Below are positions 54,469 to 63,299 of a DNA stretch of 64,000 nucleotides, piece by piece. Made by a program: the position numbers and the translations under genes. The stretch is from CABYIR01 sp038103905. GTDB lineage: Bacteria; Pseudomonadota; Alphaproteobacteria; Pelagibacterales; AG-422-B15. Below the pieces are notes generated by a model. That model worked only from the letters and a program-made list of their open reading frames with translations. It had not been told where the DNA came from and made no database searches. The stretch lies in contig JAYNZW010000004.1 in NCBI GenBank assembly GCA_038103905.1, positions 1 through 64,000 on the forward strand, read 5' to 3'. Position 1 is the first letter of the stretch. Each line of letters starts with the position of its first letter.

Positions 54469-55199
54469 TTTTTATTCGATCACTTATATCTAATGTCATT
54501 TTTTATTTCATCTTAATAATATGTATTATTATAGCCCCAATAACATTTATTCTTCCAAGAATTTTTATATTTAAAATAATTAGTTTTCAATCTTACCATT
54601 TAAAAATCAATCTCAAATATTTAGCTAACTTAAATGTTGAATATAGAGGAATTGAAAATATTCCAAAGCAACGAAAATATTTAATTGCTTCAAAACATCA
54701 ATCCTTGGCGGAAGCATGTTTCATGTTTGATATAATTGATCACCCAAGTGTTATTGCAAAAAAACAGTTATTACTCATTCCAATTGTTGGTCTTGCTTTT
54801 AAAAAAGCAAACTTTATTTATGTTAATAGAAATAAAGGGCAAACAAATATCCAGGCAATGGTTGAGAGCGCAAGAAAAAGTATGGAGTTAGATCCAAGAC
54901 CTTTACTTATTTTTCCTGAAGGAACCAGAACTTATATAGGTGAAAAAAAACCGTATAAATATGGAGTCACTGCACTCTATAGCGGGCTTAACGTTCCTTG
55001 TTTACCCGTTGCAATAAATGCAGGTTATTATTGGTCTAGAAGACATTTTTTAAGATACCCTGGAAAGATTATAATTGAATTTCTTAAGCCAATTGAGCCT
55101 GGACTAAGTTCAGATGAATTTACAAAAGAAATCTATAATAAAATTGAAGATGCATCTGATTTACTACTTGAAGAAGCAAAAAGAGATTTTCCAAAATGA
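54465..55199 (+). CDS. plsC: 1-Acyl-sn-glycerol-3-phosphate acyltransferase
   Basis: Makes phosphatidic acid at the inner membrane. It has 244 residues with an N-terminal membrane helix. The catalytic box is KHQSLAEA, an HX4E variant of the usual HX4D; this variant is known in alphaproteobacterial PlsC. Then come FIYVNRNKGQTN, LLIFPEGTRTYIGEKKPYKYG (the FPEGTR substrate motif) and VPCLPVAINAG. It overlaps both neighbours by 4 bases. Confidence 0.92.
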   Translation: MIFIRSLISNVIFYFILIICIIIAPITFILPRIFIFKIISFQSYHLKINLKYLANLNVEYRGIENIPKQRKYLIASKHQSLAEACFMFDIIDHPSVIAKKQLLLIPIVGLAFKKANFIYVNRNKGQTNIQAMVESARKSMELDPRPLLIFPEGTRTYIGEKKPYKYGVTALYSGLNVPCLPVAINAGYYWSRRHFLRYPGKIIIEFLKPIEPGLSSDEFTKEIYNKIEDASDLLLEEAKRDFPK

Positions 55200-55951
55200 A
55201 GTTAGAGAAAATTTTTAGCTTCCGCATAATTATATCTCTAATTTTAATAATTCTTTTATTATACAGTGGTTATTGGCTGGTTGTTTCAAATATTTTAAAA
55301 AAAACTATTTCTAATGAATTAAATAAAAATGACTATATCAATTTTAAAGATTTGAGTATTTCTGGATTCCCAACCCAGATACAAACTAATATCCATAAAT
55401 TTAAAATTTTAGATTCCATGGGTTCTAATGAGATCTTGGAAAGTGATTTAATCAAAGTATCAATGCACCCATTTGATTCCTCAAAAATCGCCTTAAAATC
55501 AGATATTATTAATATTTTAATCAATAATGATGCCTTAACTCTTAATGTAGCCTTAGATAAGAGTTTGTCATTATTGTCGATTGATAACTCTGGTTATATT
55601 AATATCAATTTAGCAATTGAAGATATAATTGTCCTGGGAAATGAAATCAACATAGCAAGTCTAGAACAAATACACATTAAATTAAATGAAACTAGTTTCA
55701 AAAATTTCAAAATTAATTCAAAAATCAATTTTGCTCGATTAGAAACTTTAGAATCTCAAGATGTAAGTATAAAAATTGATGGTAATTTAAAATTAAATAA
55801 CAATGCCTTTGATGGCAATTTAAATCTTTCAGTAAAAGAATTAAAATTGAATGAAGAAATTTTTAATATACCTCTAACAATTAAAAAAAATCAGGTGATC
55901 TTTCTATTTATGAATGTATTTGACCTAAACAGAATTTTATCTTTTCTTTGA
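55196..55951 (+). CDS. DUF2125-like membrane-anchored protein
   Basis: A 251-residue protein with one N-terminal helix (IIISLILIILLLYSGYWLVVSNIL) and a beta-rich remainder. FKDLSISGFPTQIQTNIHKF matches the DUF2125 pattern (L-x-x-SGFPxR-xL), followed by VSMHPFDSSKIAL. DUF2125 proteins usually run longer, so this one is shortened. Some members are thought to be AsmA-like envelope proteins. It ends the YdcF-plsC operon, and its last 15 bases overlap tyrA on the other strand. Function is unknown. Confidence 0.6.
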   Translation: MKLEKIFSFRIIISLILIILLLYSGYWLVVSNILKKTISNELNKNDYINFKDLSISGFPTQIQTNIHKFKILDSMGSNEILESDLIKVSMHPFDSSKIALKSDIINILINNDALTLNVALDKSLSLLSIDNSGYININLAIEDIIVLGNEINIASLEQIHIKLNETSFKNFKINSKINFARLETLESQDVSIKIDGNLKLNNNAFDGNLNLSVKELKLNEEIFNIPLTIKKNQVIFLFMNVFDLNRILSFL

Positions 55952-56869
55952 TCGACCAAAATCTGGCACAGGAACATCCTGACCAGCATCTATAATTTTA
56001 TTTCGAATTTTTCTTGTTTTTGAAAATAATTTATAAAGAGTATCTCCGTCCTCCCAACGAATTGCTTTCTGTAACATACTTAAATCCTCTGAAAATCTTG
56101 ATATAACTTCTAAAAGAGCGTCCTTATTATTAAGTAAAACATCACGCCACATTGTTGGATCTGAAGCAGCAATTCTCGTAAAATCTCTAAATCCACTTGC
56201 GCTATATTTTATAACATCACTTTTAGTGACATTTTCAATATCAGCGGCTGTTGATACAATATTATATGCAATCAAATGTGGCAGATGAGAAGTAATTGCC
56301 ATAGTTTGATCGTGTCTATCTGGTGCCATTATTTCTACATTCGAACCCATCATCTTCCACATCTTTTTTATAATATTTATATTTCTTTTTTTGTTTTCTT
56401 TTATAGGTGTAATGATACACCACCTATCAATAAAAAGTTCATAAAACCCAGCATTCGGACCACTTTGTTCGGTTCCAGCTATTGGGTGAGCTGGAATAAA
56501 ATCATATTTTCTATCTTTAGATCTAAGAAAATTTTTAATGATAAGTGACTTTGCAGAACCAACATCTGTAACTATTGTTTTTTTCGATAAATGAGGATCT
56601 ATTAATTTAAATATTTTTTCATATGTACTTAACGGACTACAAATAATGATTAAATCTATTTCAGATATACGATCTGAAATCTTATTGATTACAGCATCAA
56701 CAATATTCTTTTTTTTTGCTATTTTTCTAGTTTTTTCAGTTTTTGAATAACCAATTACTTTTTTTGCGATTTCATTTTTTTTTAATGACAAGGCAATGGA
56801 AGATCCTATTAAACCGATTCCAATAATCAGCACTTCATTAAACAGAAATTTGTTAGATTTTTTAGTCAT
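55937..56869 (-). CDS. tyrA: Prephenate/arogenate (cyclohexadienyl) dehydrogenase
   Basis: NAD(P)-dependent step of tyrosine synthesis. It has 310 residues: the Rossmann motif VLIIGIGLIGSSIALSLK, the substrate site in HPIAGTEQSGPNAG, DRHDQTMAITSHLPHLIAY and GFRDFTRIAASDPTMWRDVL. There is no chorismate mutase or ACT domain. hisC precedes it with one base between, the usual alphaproteobacterial pair. It converges on the DUF2125-like gene, with 15 bases overlapped. Confidence 0.93.
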   Translation of the reverse strand: MTKKSNKFLFNEVLIIGIGLIGSSIALSLKKNEIAKKVIGYSKTEKTRKIAKKKNIVDAVINKISDRISEIDLIIICSPLSTYEKIFKLIDPHLSKKTIVTDVGSAKSLIIKNFLRSKDRKYDFIPAHPIAGTEQSGPNAGFYELFIDRWCIITPIKENKKRNINIIKKMWKMMGSNVEIMAPDRHDQTMAITSHLPHLIAYNIVSTAADIENVTKSDVIKYSASGFRDFTRIAASDPTMWRDVLLNNKDALLEVISRFSEDLSMLQKAIRWEDGDTLYKLFSKTRKIRNKIIDAGQDVPVPDFGRSKKR

Positions 56870-56870
56870 A

Positions 56871-57926
56871 TTAAAAATAATTTTTAATTAATTTTAGAAA
56901 TTTTTTATTTTCTGATTCTGTTCCAATAGATATTCTCATACAGTCATAAATATCATAATTTTCTAATGTACGAACGATGACACCATTAGATAAGAGATAT
57001 TTATTTAATTTATTTACATCCAATACCTTAACAAATACAAAATTTGCCTGACTGTCATACACTTTAATAGGTAGTTTAGCTAATTCCAGCTTGAATTTTT
57101 TAAGCCATATTTTATTGTGCTTTATTACTTTTTTTTCGTAATTAGTGTCTTTCAATGCTATAGACCCAGCAATTTGAGCAATTTGATTTACATTAAAAGG
57201 TCCTCTTATTTTATCTAATAAAGCAATTATTCTACTTGAAGCCGCACACCAACCTAATCGTAAACTGGCTAAACCATATATTTTAGAAAAAGTATGAGTT
57301 ACAATTACGTTGTTATTTTTTCTTATTAAATTTAATCCATCTGTATAATCAGCATTATTTATAAATTCTGAATAAGCGGCATCAATAACTATCATTATTC
57401 TTTTTGGAACACCTTTAATAAGTCTGTTTAAACTTTTTTTATCTAAGTACATCCCAGTAGGATTATTTGGTTGTGCAATAAATATAATCTTAGTTTTTTT
57501 TGTAATTTTTTTTATTATATCATCAACTTTGAAAGAATAATCATCTACATCTGCATATTTTATTTTTGCATTGTTAATAGACGCATAAATTTCATACATT
57601 AAAAAACTATGTTTTGGGATTATGACTTCATCATTTTTTGATAAAAAAAGCTGACAAAGAAGTCCCAATATCTCATCTGAGCCATTGCCACAAAAAATAT
57701 TCTTTATTGGCAATCTAAATTTTTTACCTAGACTTTTTTTTAATTCAAGACAATCAGCGGTAGGATATCTATTCGTTTTTTTTGAAGCCTGATCTATAGC
57801 ATTTAAAACTTTTTCTGAAGGGCCAAATGGAGACTCATTTGATGAAAGTTTAATTATATTTTTCTTTCCAGGAATAACTGATTTTCCCCCCTCATAGGTC
57901 TTAATATTATTTATTCTGTCGCTCAT
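56871..57926 (-). CDS. hisC: Histidinol-phosphate aminotransferase
   Basis: A class I/II PLP aminotransferase of 351 residues. It acts in histidine synthesis and, in Alphaproteobacteria, is often also used in aromatic amino acid transamination, which fits its pairing with tyrA. Marks are LSSNESPFGPSEKVLNAI, GNGSDEILGLLCQLFL, AQPNNPTGMYL, and the PLP Lys in THTFSKIYGLASLRLGW. The C-terminal substrate Arg is in CMRISIGTESEN. It is divergent from the metX riboswitch, with 76 bases to the -35 element. Confidence 0.93.
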   Translation of the reverse strand: MSDRINNIKTYEGGKSVIPGKKNIIKLSSNESPFGPSEKVLNAIDQASKKTNRYPTADCLELKKSLGKKFRLPIKNIFCGNGSDEILGLLCQLFLSKNDEVIIPKHSFLMYEIYASINNAKIKYADVDDYSFKVDDIIKKITKKTKIIFIAQPNNPTGMYLDKKSLNRLIKGVPKRIMIVIDAAYSEFINNADYTDGLNLIRKNNNVIVTHTFSKIYGLASLRLGWCAASSRIIALLDKIRGPFNVNQIAQIAGSIALKDTNYEKKVIKHNKIWLKKFKLELAKLPIKVYDSQANFVFVKVLDVNKLNKYLLSNGVIVRTLENYDIYDCMRISIGTESENKKFLKLIKNYF

Positions 57927-58002
57927 AATACCGCTATTGATAAGTGAATATTGCCATTATTTAAAGGAAATCTTTGAAAAATAGTAATTCTAATCTTCAA
58001 AA

Positions 58003-58031
58003 TTGACATATCTACGGGAAAATGTAAAAAA
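58003..58031 (+). promoter_or_regulatory. Likely promoter of the metX riboswitch transcript
   Basis: A perfect -35 box TTGACA lies at 58003-58008. A weak -10 (TAAAAA, 58025-58030) follows with a 16-base spacer, which would place the transcript start at about 58036, just where the SAM-II aptamer begins. Confidence 0.5.
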
Positions 58032-58035
58032 TAAC

Positions 58036-58089
58036 TTGCGCCGATTTGAGTACAGCTTGCGGGCGCATTAGAAATACAGCTAAAAAGGT
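58036..58089 (+). promoter_or_regulatory. SAM-II riboswitch upstream of metX
   Basis: The stretch closely follows the published SAM-II (metA motif) pattern: P1 TGCGCC (58037-58042) pairs with GGCGCA (58062-58067), CGATTTGAG follows the first strand, and the conserved 3' run AGCTAAAAAGG (58078-58088) supplies the pseudoknot and SAM pocket. SAM-II elements control metX, metA and metC in Alphaproteobacteria. SAM binding should lower metX and metW expression. Confidence 0.85.
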
Positions 58090-58094
58090 GAATT

Positions 58095-58128
58095 GCCGCC
58101 AAACTTAGTTGTTGGGCGGTTTTTTTTT
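58095..58128 (+). terminator. Intrinsic terminator of the SAM-II riboswitch
   Basis: GCCGCC (58095-58100) pairs with GGCGGT (58115-58120) around a 14-base loop (with further AAC-GTT pairing), followed by nine Ts at 58120-58128. It lies between the aptamer and the metX ATG, which indicates control by premature termination. A four-pair alternative between GGCG (58062-58065) and CGCC (58097-58100) could act as an antiterminator when SAM is absent; that part is only a hypothesis. Confidence 0.8.
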
Positions 58129-58146
58129 GTTAAAAATATAGATTTT

Positions 58147-59265
58147 ATGGATGAAAATAAAATAATTGAATTATCGAGCAGTGAGAAGCCCTTACTTCTA
58201 GATTGTGGTAAAAGCTTAGGTCCAATTAAAATTGCCTACACAACTTATGGTCATTTAAATAAAGAAAAAACAAATGCGATCCTAGTTTGTCATGCACTTA
58301 CAGGAGATCAATTTGTAGCTAGTCAGCATCCAATAACAAAAAAAGAAGGATGGTGGTCAAACGTAGTTGGCCCAAACAAACCAATTGACACCAACAAGTT
58401 TTATGTAATCTGCCCTAATATTATTGGAGGATGTATGGGATCTACTGGCCCGAAAGAAATAGATCCTCTTACCCAAAAAGAATATGGGCTAAACTTTCCA
58501 GTTATAACTATTTCTGACATGGTGAAAGCTCAAAAGTTACTGATTGATCATTTATCAATTAAAAAACTATTTTGTGTAACTGGTGGATCAATGGGTGGAA
58601 TGCTTGTACTTGAATGGCTATCAAAGTTTCCGGAGTACGTTCACTCTGCTATTCCAATTGCAACTTCGGTAAATCATTCAGCTCAAAATATTGCACTTAA
58701 TGAATTAGCTAGACAATCAATTATGGCTGATCCAAACTGGAAATCAGGAAATTATTATGGAACAGATAGTCAACCGACTAAAGGTCTTTCTGTTGCAAGA
58801 ATGGCAGCGCATATATCATATCTCTCAAAAGAGTCACTTCATCAAAAATTTGGTAGAAATTTACAAGATAAAAGCGAATTGGATTATTCTTTCAATGCTG
58901 ACTTTCAAATTGAAAGCTATTTAAGGCATCAAGGCATCACTTTTGTAGATCGATTTGATGCAAATAGTTATCTTTATATTACAAGAGCTATGGATTATTT
59001 TGATATTACTGCAAATAGTAATGGCTCTTTAATTGAAGCTTTTAAAAAAACTAAATCAAAAGTGCTCTGTATTTCATTTACTAGTGATTGGCTATATCCT
59101 ACATCAGAAAATAAAAAAATAGTAAAAACTCTAAATGCGCTTGGAATAGATGTAAGTTTTTTAGAAATTGAAACTGAAAATGGTCACGATTCATTTTTGT
59201 TAAATGAGCCAGAATTTTTTGATGCTCTTGATGGCTTCATTAGTTCAACATGGAGTGAAATATGA
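58147..59265 (+). CDS. metX: Homoserine O-acetyltransferase
   Basis: Activates homoserine with acetyl-CoA (or succinyl-CoA) for methionine synthesis. From the ATG at 58147 it has 372 residues; the longer frame from 58093 lies in the terminator hairpin. Alpha/beta-hydrolase marks are [26 protein letters not shown], the nucleophile [14 protein letters not shown], the Asp in [10 protein letters not shown] and the His in ENGHDSFLL. Its stop overlaps metW by 4 bases. Regulation is by the SAM-II element upstream; there is no clear Shine-Dalgarno site. Confidence 0.94.
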   Translation: MDENKIIELSSSEKPLLLDCGKSLGPIKIAYTTYGHLNKEKTNAILVCHALTGDQFVASQHPITKKEGWWSNVVGPNKPIDTNKFYVICPNIIGGCMGSTGPKEIDPLTQKEYGLNFPVITISDMVKAQKLLIDHLSIKKLFCVTGGSMGGMLVLEWLSKFPEYVHSAIPIATSVNHSAQNIALNELARQSIMADPNWKSGNYYGTDSQPTKGLSVARMAAHISYLSKESLHQKFGRNLQDKSELDYSFNADFQIESYLRHQGITFVDRFDANSYLYITRAMDYFDITANSNGSLIEAFKKTKSKVLCISFTSDWLYPTSENKKIVKTLNALGIDVSFLEIETENGHDSFLLNEPEFFDALDGFISSTWSEI

Positions 59266-59873
59266 GCTTAATCAATAAAACTAAAGAGTTTGAGATTATT
59301 TCAAATATTATAACTCCAAATTCAAGTATTATTGATATTGGATGCAATGACGGCTCTTTAATTGAGTATCTTAAATCTAATAAAAATGTGAATGCTAGAG
59401 GAATGGAAATTGATCAATCAAAAGTCAGAACATGTCTTGCAAAAGGAATCTCAGTGGTTGAAGGAGACGCAGATACTGATTTATTTGATTATCCTGATGA
59501 TTTATTTGATTACTCAATCTTGACTTATACTCTTCAAGCAACAAAAAATCCTAAAATTGTATTAGAGCAGCTGGTAAGAATAGCACAAAAGGCAATAGTT
59601 TCTTTTCCAAATTTTGGGCACTGGTCTATAGCTACTAGTTTATTTTTTAATAGAGAAATGCCTGTAAATAGTAAACTTGACTACTCATGGTACGAGACAC
59701 CAAATTTACATTTTTGTACAATTAATGATTTTATAAATTTATGTGATGGTTTAAATATAAAAATTGAAAAAAAAGCTGATTTGAGAAAATTAAAGTTTGA
59801 AGAATTTAAAGGTAAAAGTTTATATGACAGTTACTTTTCTGATTCTGGACTTTTTTTAATATCAAAAAAATAA
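59262..59873 (+). CDS. metW: MetW, methionine biosynthesis methyltransferase-like protein
   Basis: A class I SAM-dependent methyltransferase-fold protein of 203 residues that works with MetX; in some bacteria both are needed for homoserine acetylation. Marks are [63 protein letters not shown] and [22 protein letters not shown], then [14 protein letters not shown]. It overlaps metX by 4 bases; gloB follows after 7 bases. Confidence 0.94.
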   Translation: MSLINKTKEFEIISNIITPNSSIIDIGCNDGSLIEYLKSNKNVNARGMEIDQSKVRTCLAKGISVVEGDADTDLFDYPDDLFDYSILTYTLQATKNPKIVLEQLVRIAQKAIVSFPNFGHWSIATSLFFNREMPVNSKLDYSWYETPNLHFCTINDFINLCDGLNIKIEKKADLRKLKFEEFKGKSLYDSYFSDSGLFLISKK

Positions 59874-59880
59874 TTAAGAT

Positions 59881-60642
59881 ATGACATTAGAAGTAAAAAT
59901 TATTCCATGCCGCACTGATAATTATTCATATATTTGTATAGATGGTAGTAAGGATGCTTTTGTTGTTGATCCCTCTGAATTTATTCCGGTGGATAATTAT
60001 ATAAAAAATAATAATTTAAATTTGAAATTTATTTTGAATACACATCATCACTTTGATCATGTAGGTGGAAATATTGAGTTAAAAGAGAAATATAATGCCA
60101 AAATTGTTGGAAGCAAGAATGACAGGGAAAGAATTCCTGGAATTGATTTATGCCTAGCTGAAGGTGAATTTTTCGAATTTCATAACTATGAAGCTGAAAT
60201 TTTTGAAATACCTGGACACACTCTTGGCCACATCGCATTTTACTTTCAATCTGAAAATATTATCTTTACAGGGGATACTTTATTTTCTCTAGGCTGTGGT
60301 CGAATTTTTGAAGGAACGCCTGAGATGATGTTTGAGTCGTTAAATAAATTAAAAAATCTACCCGATAATACGAAAGTATTTTGTGGTCATGAGTATACTT
60401 TAAGTAATGCTCTTTTTTTAGATACGGTAATTAAAAATACTGATTTAAAGAAAAAAATTGAAAACTTAAAATTATTACAGGAAAAAAAAGAGCCTTCAAT
60501 TCCTACTACAATCGGAGATGAAAAAAAACTAAATTTTTTCTTAAAATCAAATGAAAATAATTTTAAGAGCCATCTTAAAATGAACGATTCAGAAGATGTT
60601 GAGGTCTTTACTTACTTACGAAATCTTAAGGATTCATTTTAA
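59881..60642 (+). CDS. gloB: Hydroxyacylglutathione hydrolase (glyoxalase II)
   Basis: Releases D-lactate from S-lactoylglutathione in methylglyoxal detoxification. It has 253 residues in the metallo-beta-lactamase fold, with metal site THHHFDHVGG (HxHxDH), His in IPGHTLGHIAF, Asp in FTGDTLFSLGCGRIFEG, and His in FCGHEYTLSNA, all in order. The C-terminal HAGH domain follows. It ends the metX-metW run, and its TAA shares TTAA with the stop of phaB on the other strand. Confidence 0.94.
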   Translation: MTLEVKIIPCRTDNYSYICIDGSKDAFVVDPSEFIPVDNYIKNNNLNLKFILNTHHHFDHVGGNIELKEKYNAKIVGSKNDRERIPGIDLCLAEGEFFEFHNYEAEIFEIPGHTLGHIAFYFQSENIIFTGDTLFSLGCGRIFEGTPEMMFESLNKLKNLPDNTKVFCGHEYTLSNALFLDTVIKNTDLKKKIENLKLLQEKKEPSIPTTIGDEKKLNFFLKSNENNFKSHLKMNDSEDVEVFTYLRNLKDSF

Positions 60643-61361
60643 GTAAAGTATTGTCCTCCATTTGCAGTTATTGTTGATCCCGTTATAAATCCAGCTTCAT
60701 CACTTGCAAGGAAAGTAACGATTCGGGAAACATCTTCAACAGTTCCGAGTCTTCCAACTGGAATTTTTCCTACTAGACTTTTCAAAAAGTCTTCAGATGC
60801 ATCTGCTAAAATATCTGTGTCTATGTATCCGGGCGCAATAGCATTAACAGTGATGTTCTTCCTTGCTGTTTCTTGAGCTAATGCCTTTGTAAAGCCTAAA
60901 ACTCCTGCTTTAGCAGCACTGTAGTTAATTAGTCCCATTTCACCTTTCTGACCATTAATTGAAGAAATTGTAATGATTCTTCCAAAAGATTTTTCTCTCA
61001 TCCCCTCTAGCACGCATCTGGTCATATAAAAAACTGAGTCAAGGTCTGTTTTTATTACATCATCCCATTGTTCGATTGACATTTTATGAGCCATCGAAGC
61101 TTTTGAAATTCCTGCATTATTAATGAGAATGTCAACTGATCCCATTTTATCTTGAACCTGCTTTACACCAGCTTCACAGGCTGCTGCATCTGCTACATTC
61201 CATTGAAAAACTTCTATACCATTCTCTGAAGCAAATGCATTTGCTTTTTCGGTATTTGAATTGTACGTAGCAGCTACATTGTATCCAGCATTTTTAAGAG
61301 CGATTGAAATTGATGCGCCAATACCTCTAGTACCACCTGTAACTAATGCAATTTTTGTCAT
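60639..61361 (-). CDS. phaB: Acetoacetyl-CoA reductase
   Basis: NADPH-dependent short-chain dehydrogenase giving (R)-3-hydroxybutyryl-CoA for PHB or, via crotonyl-CoA, for the EMC pathway. It has 240 residues from the ATG at 61361, which is preceded by a strong AAAGGAGA four bases away; an 11-codon longer frame is not needed. Marks are ALVTGGTRGIGASI, NNAGISKAS, the catalytic Ser in ITISSINGQKGEMG, YSAAKAG (YxxxK) and APGYIDTDI. It lies 19 bases after phaA. Confidence 0.93.
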   Translation of the reverse strand: MTKIALVTGGTRGIGASISIALKNAGYNVAATYNSNTEKANAFASENGIEVFQWNVADAAACEAGVKQVQDKMGSVDILINNAGISKASMAHKMSIEQWDDVIKTDLDSVFYMTRCVLEGMREKSFGRIITISSINGQKGEMGLINYSAAKAGVLGFTKALAQETARKNITVNAIAPGYIDTDILADASEDFLKSLVGKIPVGRLGTVEDVSRIVTFLASDEAGFITGSTITANGGQYFT

Positions 61362-61380
61362 ATATTCTCCTTTAATAAAA

Positions 61381-62553
61381 TTATCTTTCAACACAAAGTG
61401 CTATACCCATTCCGCCTCCAATACATAAAGTAGCAAGGCCTTTTTTAGCATCCTGTTTTTTCATTTGATGTAATAAAGTTACCAGTATTCTGGTACCAGA
61501 TGCGCCAATAGGGTGTCCAATAGCAATAGCACCACCATTCACATTAACTTTTGAGGTATCCCATCCAAGTTCTTTGTTTACTGCGCAAGATTGAGCGGCA
61601 AAAGCTTCATTCGATTCAATCAAATCTAGATCATTAATTGACCAGCCTGCTTTTTCTAAGGCTCTTGTGCTAGAAGGTATAGGGCCTGTTCCCATAATTG
61701 AAGGATCAACGCCAGCACTAGCCCACGAAACTATTCTAGCCATTGGTTCAATATTTCTATTTTTTAATTCAGTTTCACTCATCAAAGTCATAGCGGCAGC
61801 TCCATCATTAATGCCACTTGCATTAGCAGCTGTTACTGTTCCATCTTTTGAAAATGCTGGTCTTAAAGTAGATAACTTTTCTAATTGAACACCATCTTTA
61901 ATGTACTCATCGTGTTCAAATATGATTGTATCTTTTCTTGTTTTAATTTCTACTGGCGTAATTTCATCTTTGAATAATCCAGCTTCCTTTGCCTTACTAG
62001 CTTTAGTTTGTGAATTAAAAGCAAATTCATCTTGCTGATCTCTTGTGATTTGCCACTGCTGAGCAACATTTTCTGCAGTCGTTCCCATATGATAACCATT
62101 AAAAGCATCCCACAAACCATCTTTAATCATTGTATCGATCATTTGAGTGTCACCCATTTTTGTGCCATTTCTAAGGTGAGTACAGTGAGGAGATTGACTC
62201 ATGCTTTCTTGACCACCAGCAACAATTATATTTGCATCATTGTTTCTAATAGATTGATAACCTAAAGCTACACTTCTAAGTCCTGACCCACAGACCTGAT
62301 TCACAACCCAAGCCGGAGTTTCTTTTGAAATTCCAGCATTCATTGATGCTTGTCTTGCAGGATTTTGACCTGTACCAGCTGCCAAAACTTGGCCCATTAT
62401 AACTTCATCAACTTCAGAGTTATCAATTCCTGCTCTCTTTATGGTTTCCTTGATAACAACTTTTCCCAATTCATGCGCTGGCAATGATGCAAGCGAGCCA
62501 TTAAATGAACCAACTCCAGTTCGAGTGGCGGCTGTGATATAAACTTCAGTCAT
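61381..62553 (-). CDS. phaA: Acetyl-CoA acetyltransferase (beta-ketothiolase)
   Basis: Condenses two acetyl-CoA to acetoacetyl-CoA, the entry step of PHB and the EMC pathway. It has 390 residues. The acyl-enzyme Cys is in VNQVCGSGLRSVALGYQ, the SMSQSPH loop follows, NEAFAAQ and NGGAIAIGHPIGASGTRI carry the His, and LCIGGGMGIALCVER holds the second Cys. It is followed by phaB and preceded by gpmA. No PHB synthase (phaC) lies in the window, so EMC use is at least as likely as storage. Confidence 0.95.
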   Translation of the reverse strand: MTEVYITAATRTGVGSFNGSLASLPAHELGKVVIKETIKRAGIDNSEVDEVIMGQVLAAGTGQNPARQASMNAGISKETPAWVVNQVCGSGLRSVALGYQSIRNNDANIIVAGGQESMSQSPHCTHLRNGTKMGDTQMIDTMIKDGLWDAFNGYHMGTTAENVAQQWQITRDQQDEFAFNSQTKASKAKEAGLFKDEITPVEIKTRKDTIIFEHDEYIKDGVQLEKLSTLRPAFSKDGTVTAANASGINDGAAAMTLMSETELKNRNIEPMARIVSWASAGVDPSIMGTGPIPSSTRALEKAGWSINDLDLIESNEAFAAQSCAVNKELGWDTSKVNVNGGAIAIGHPIGASGTRILVTLLHQMKKQDAKKGLATLCIGGGMGIALCVER

Positions 62554-62571
62554 ATAAATCCTTATTATTTA

Positions 62572-63294
62572 TTATATTTTTGGCAAATTTTCAGCCCTAG
62601 AGCTGTCTAGATATCTTGCTGACTGTATTGTGCAATTTTTATCTAAATTAATCAATAATGGATTTCCTGTAGGAATTTCTAAATTTGTAATTTCATGATC
62701 TTGAATATTAAACAAATGCTTACAGAGCGCTCTGAGACTATTACCATGTGCAGCTATCAATACATTTTTTTCTGCAGCTAGTGGCCTTATTTCATTATCC
62801 CAATAAGGAACTACCCGCTCATATGTATCTTTTAAACATTCGGTAAGTGGTAATTCATCTTTATTTTCATTTTTATAAATTGGATCATTTCTTGGATTCA
62901 TGGAACTTTCTTCTTCTAGTACGGGAGGCGGCGTATTATAGCTTCTCCTCCATTCCAAAAACTGCTCATCACCATATTTTTTTTTTGTATCATCTTTGTT
63001 TAAGCCTTGTAGTGCACCATAATGTCTTTCGTTAAGCTTCCATGACTTTATTATTTCTACATCCTGAAAAAGTTTAACTGGCATGTGTTTCAAAATAATT
63101 TCAAGGGTTTTATTTGCGCGCTGAAGATATGAAGTAAAACATACTTCTGGCTTAAAATCATTTTCTATCAAGTATGTTGCGGCTTTTTCCGCTTCAAGAA
63201 AACCTTCTGGAGCTAACTCGATATCATACCATCCTGTAAATTTATTTTCTAAATTCCAAACACTTTTACCGTGCCTGATTAAAACTAAATTCAT
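62572..63294 (-). CDS. gpmA: 2,3-Bisphosphoglycerate-dependent phosphoglycerate mutase
   Basis: Glycolytic and gluconeogenic enzyme that interconverts 3- and 2-phosphoglycerate. It has 240 residues in the histidine phosphatase fold. The phospho-His is in LVLIRHGKSVWNLENKFTGW, the substrate Glu/Arg in NERHYGALQGLNKDDT, RRSYNTPPP follows, and AAHGNSLRAL carries the second His. It lies 5 bases after the serA-like gene and 18 before phaA. Confidence 0.94.
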   Translation of the reverse strand: MNLVLIRHGKSVWNLENKFTGWYDIELAPEGFLEAEKAATYLIENDFKPEVCFTSYLQRANKTLEIILKHMPVKLFQDVEIIKSWKLNERHYGALQGLNKDDTKKKYGDEQFLEWRRSYNTPPPVLEEESSMNPRNDPIYKNENKDELPLTECLKDTYERVVPYWDNEIRPLAAEKNVLIAAHGNSLRALCKHLFNIQDHEITNLEIPTGNPLLINLDKNCTIQSARYLDSSRAENLPKI

Positions 63295-63299
63295 TTCTG

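Noticed and set aside
54705..54730. Loss of the catalytic Asp in PlsC (HX4E instead of HX4D)
   Set aside because: The Glu variant is known among alphaproteobacterial PlsC proteins and is likely functional.
58093..58146. An 18-codon N-terminal extension of metX from a TTG
   Set aside because: It covers the terminator hairpin and T-tract of the riboswitch and has no family similarity.
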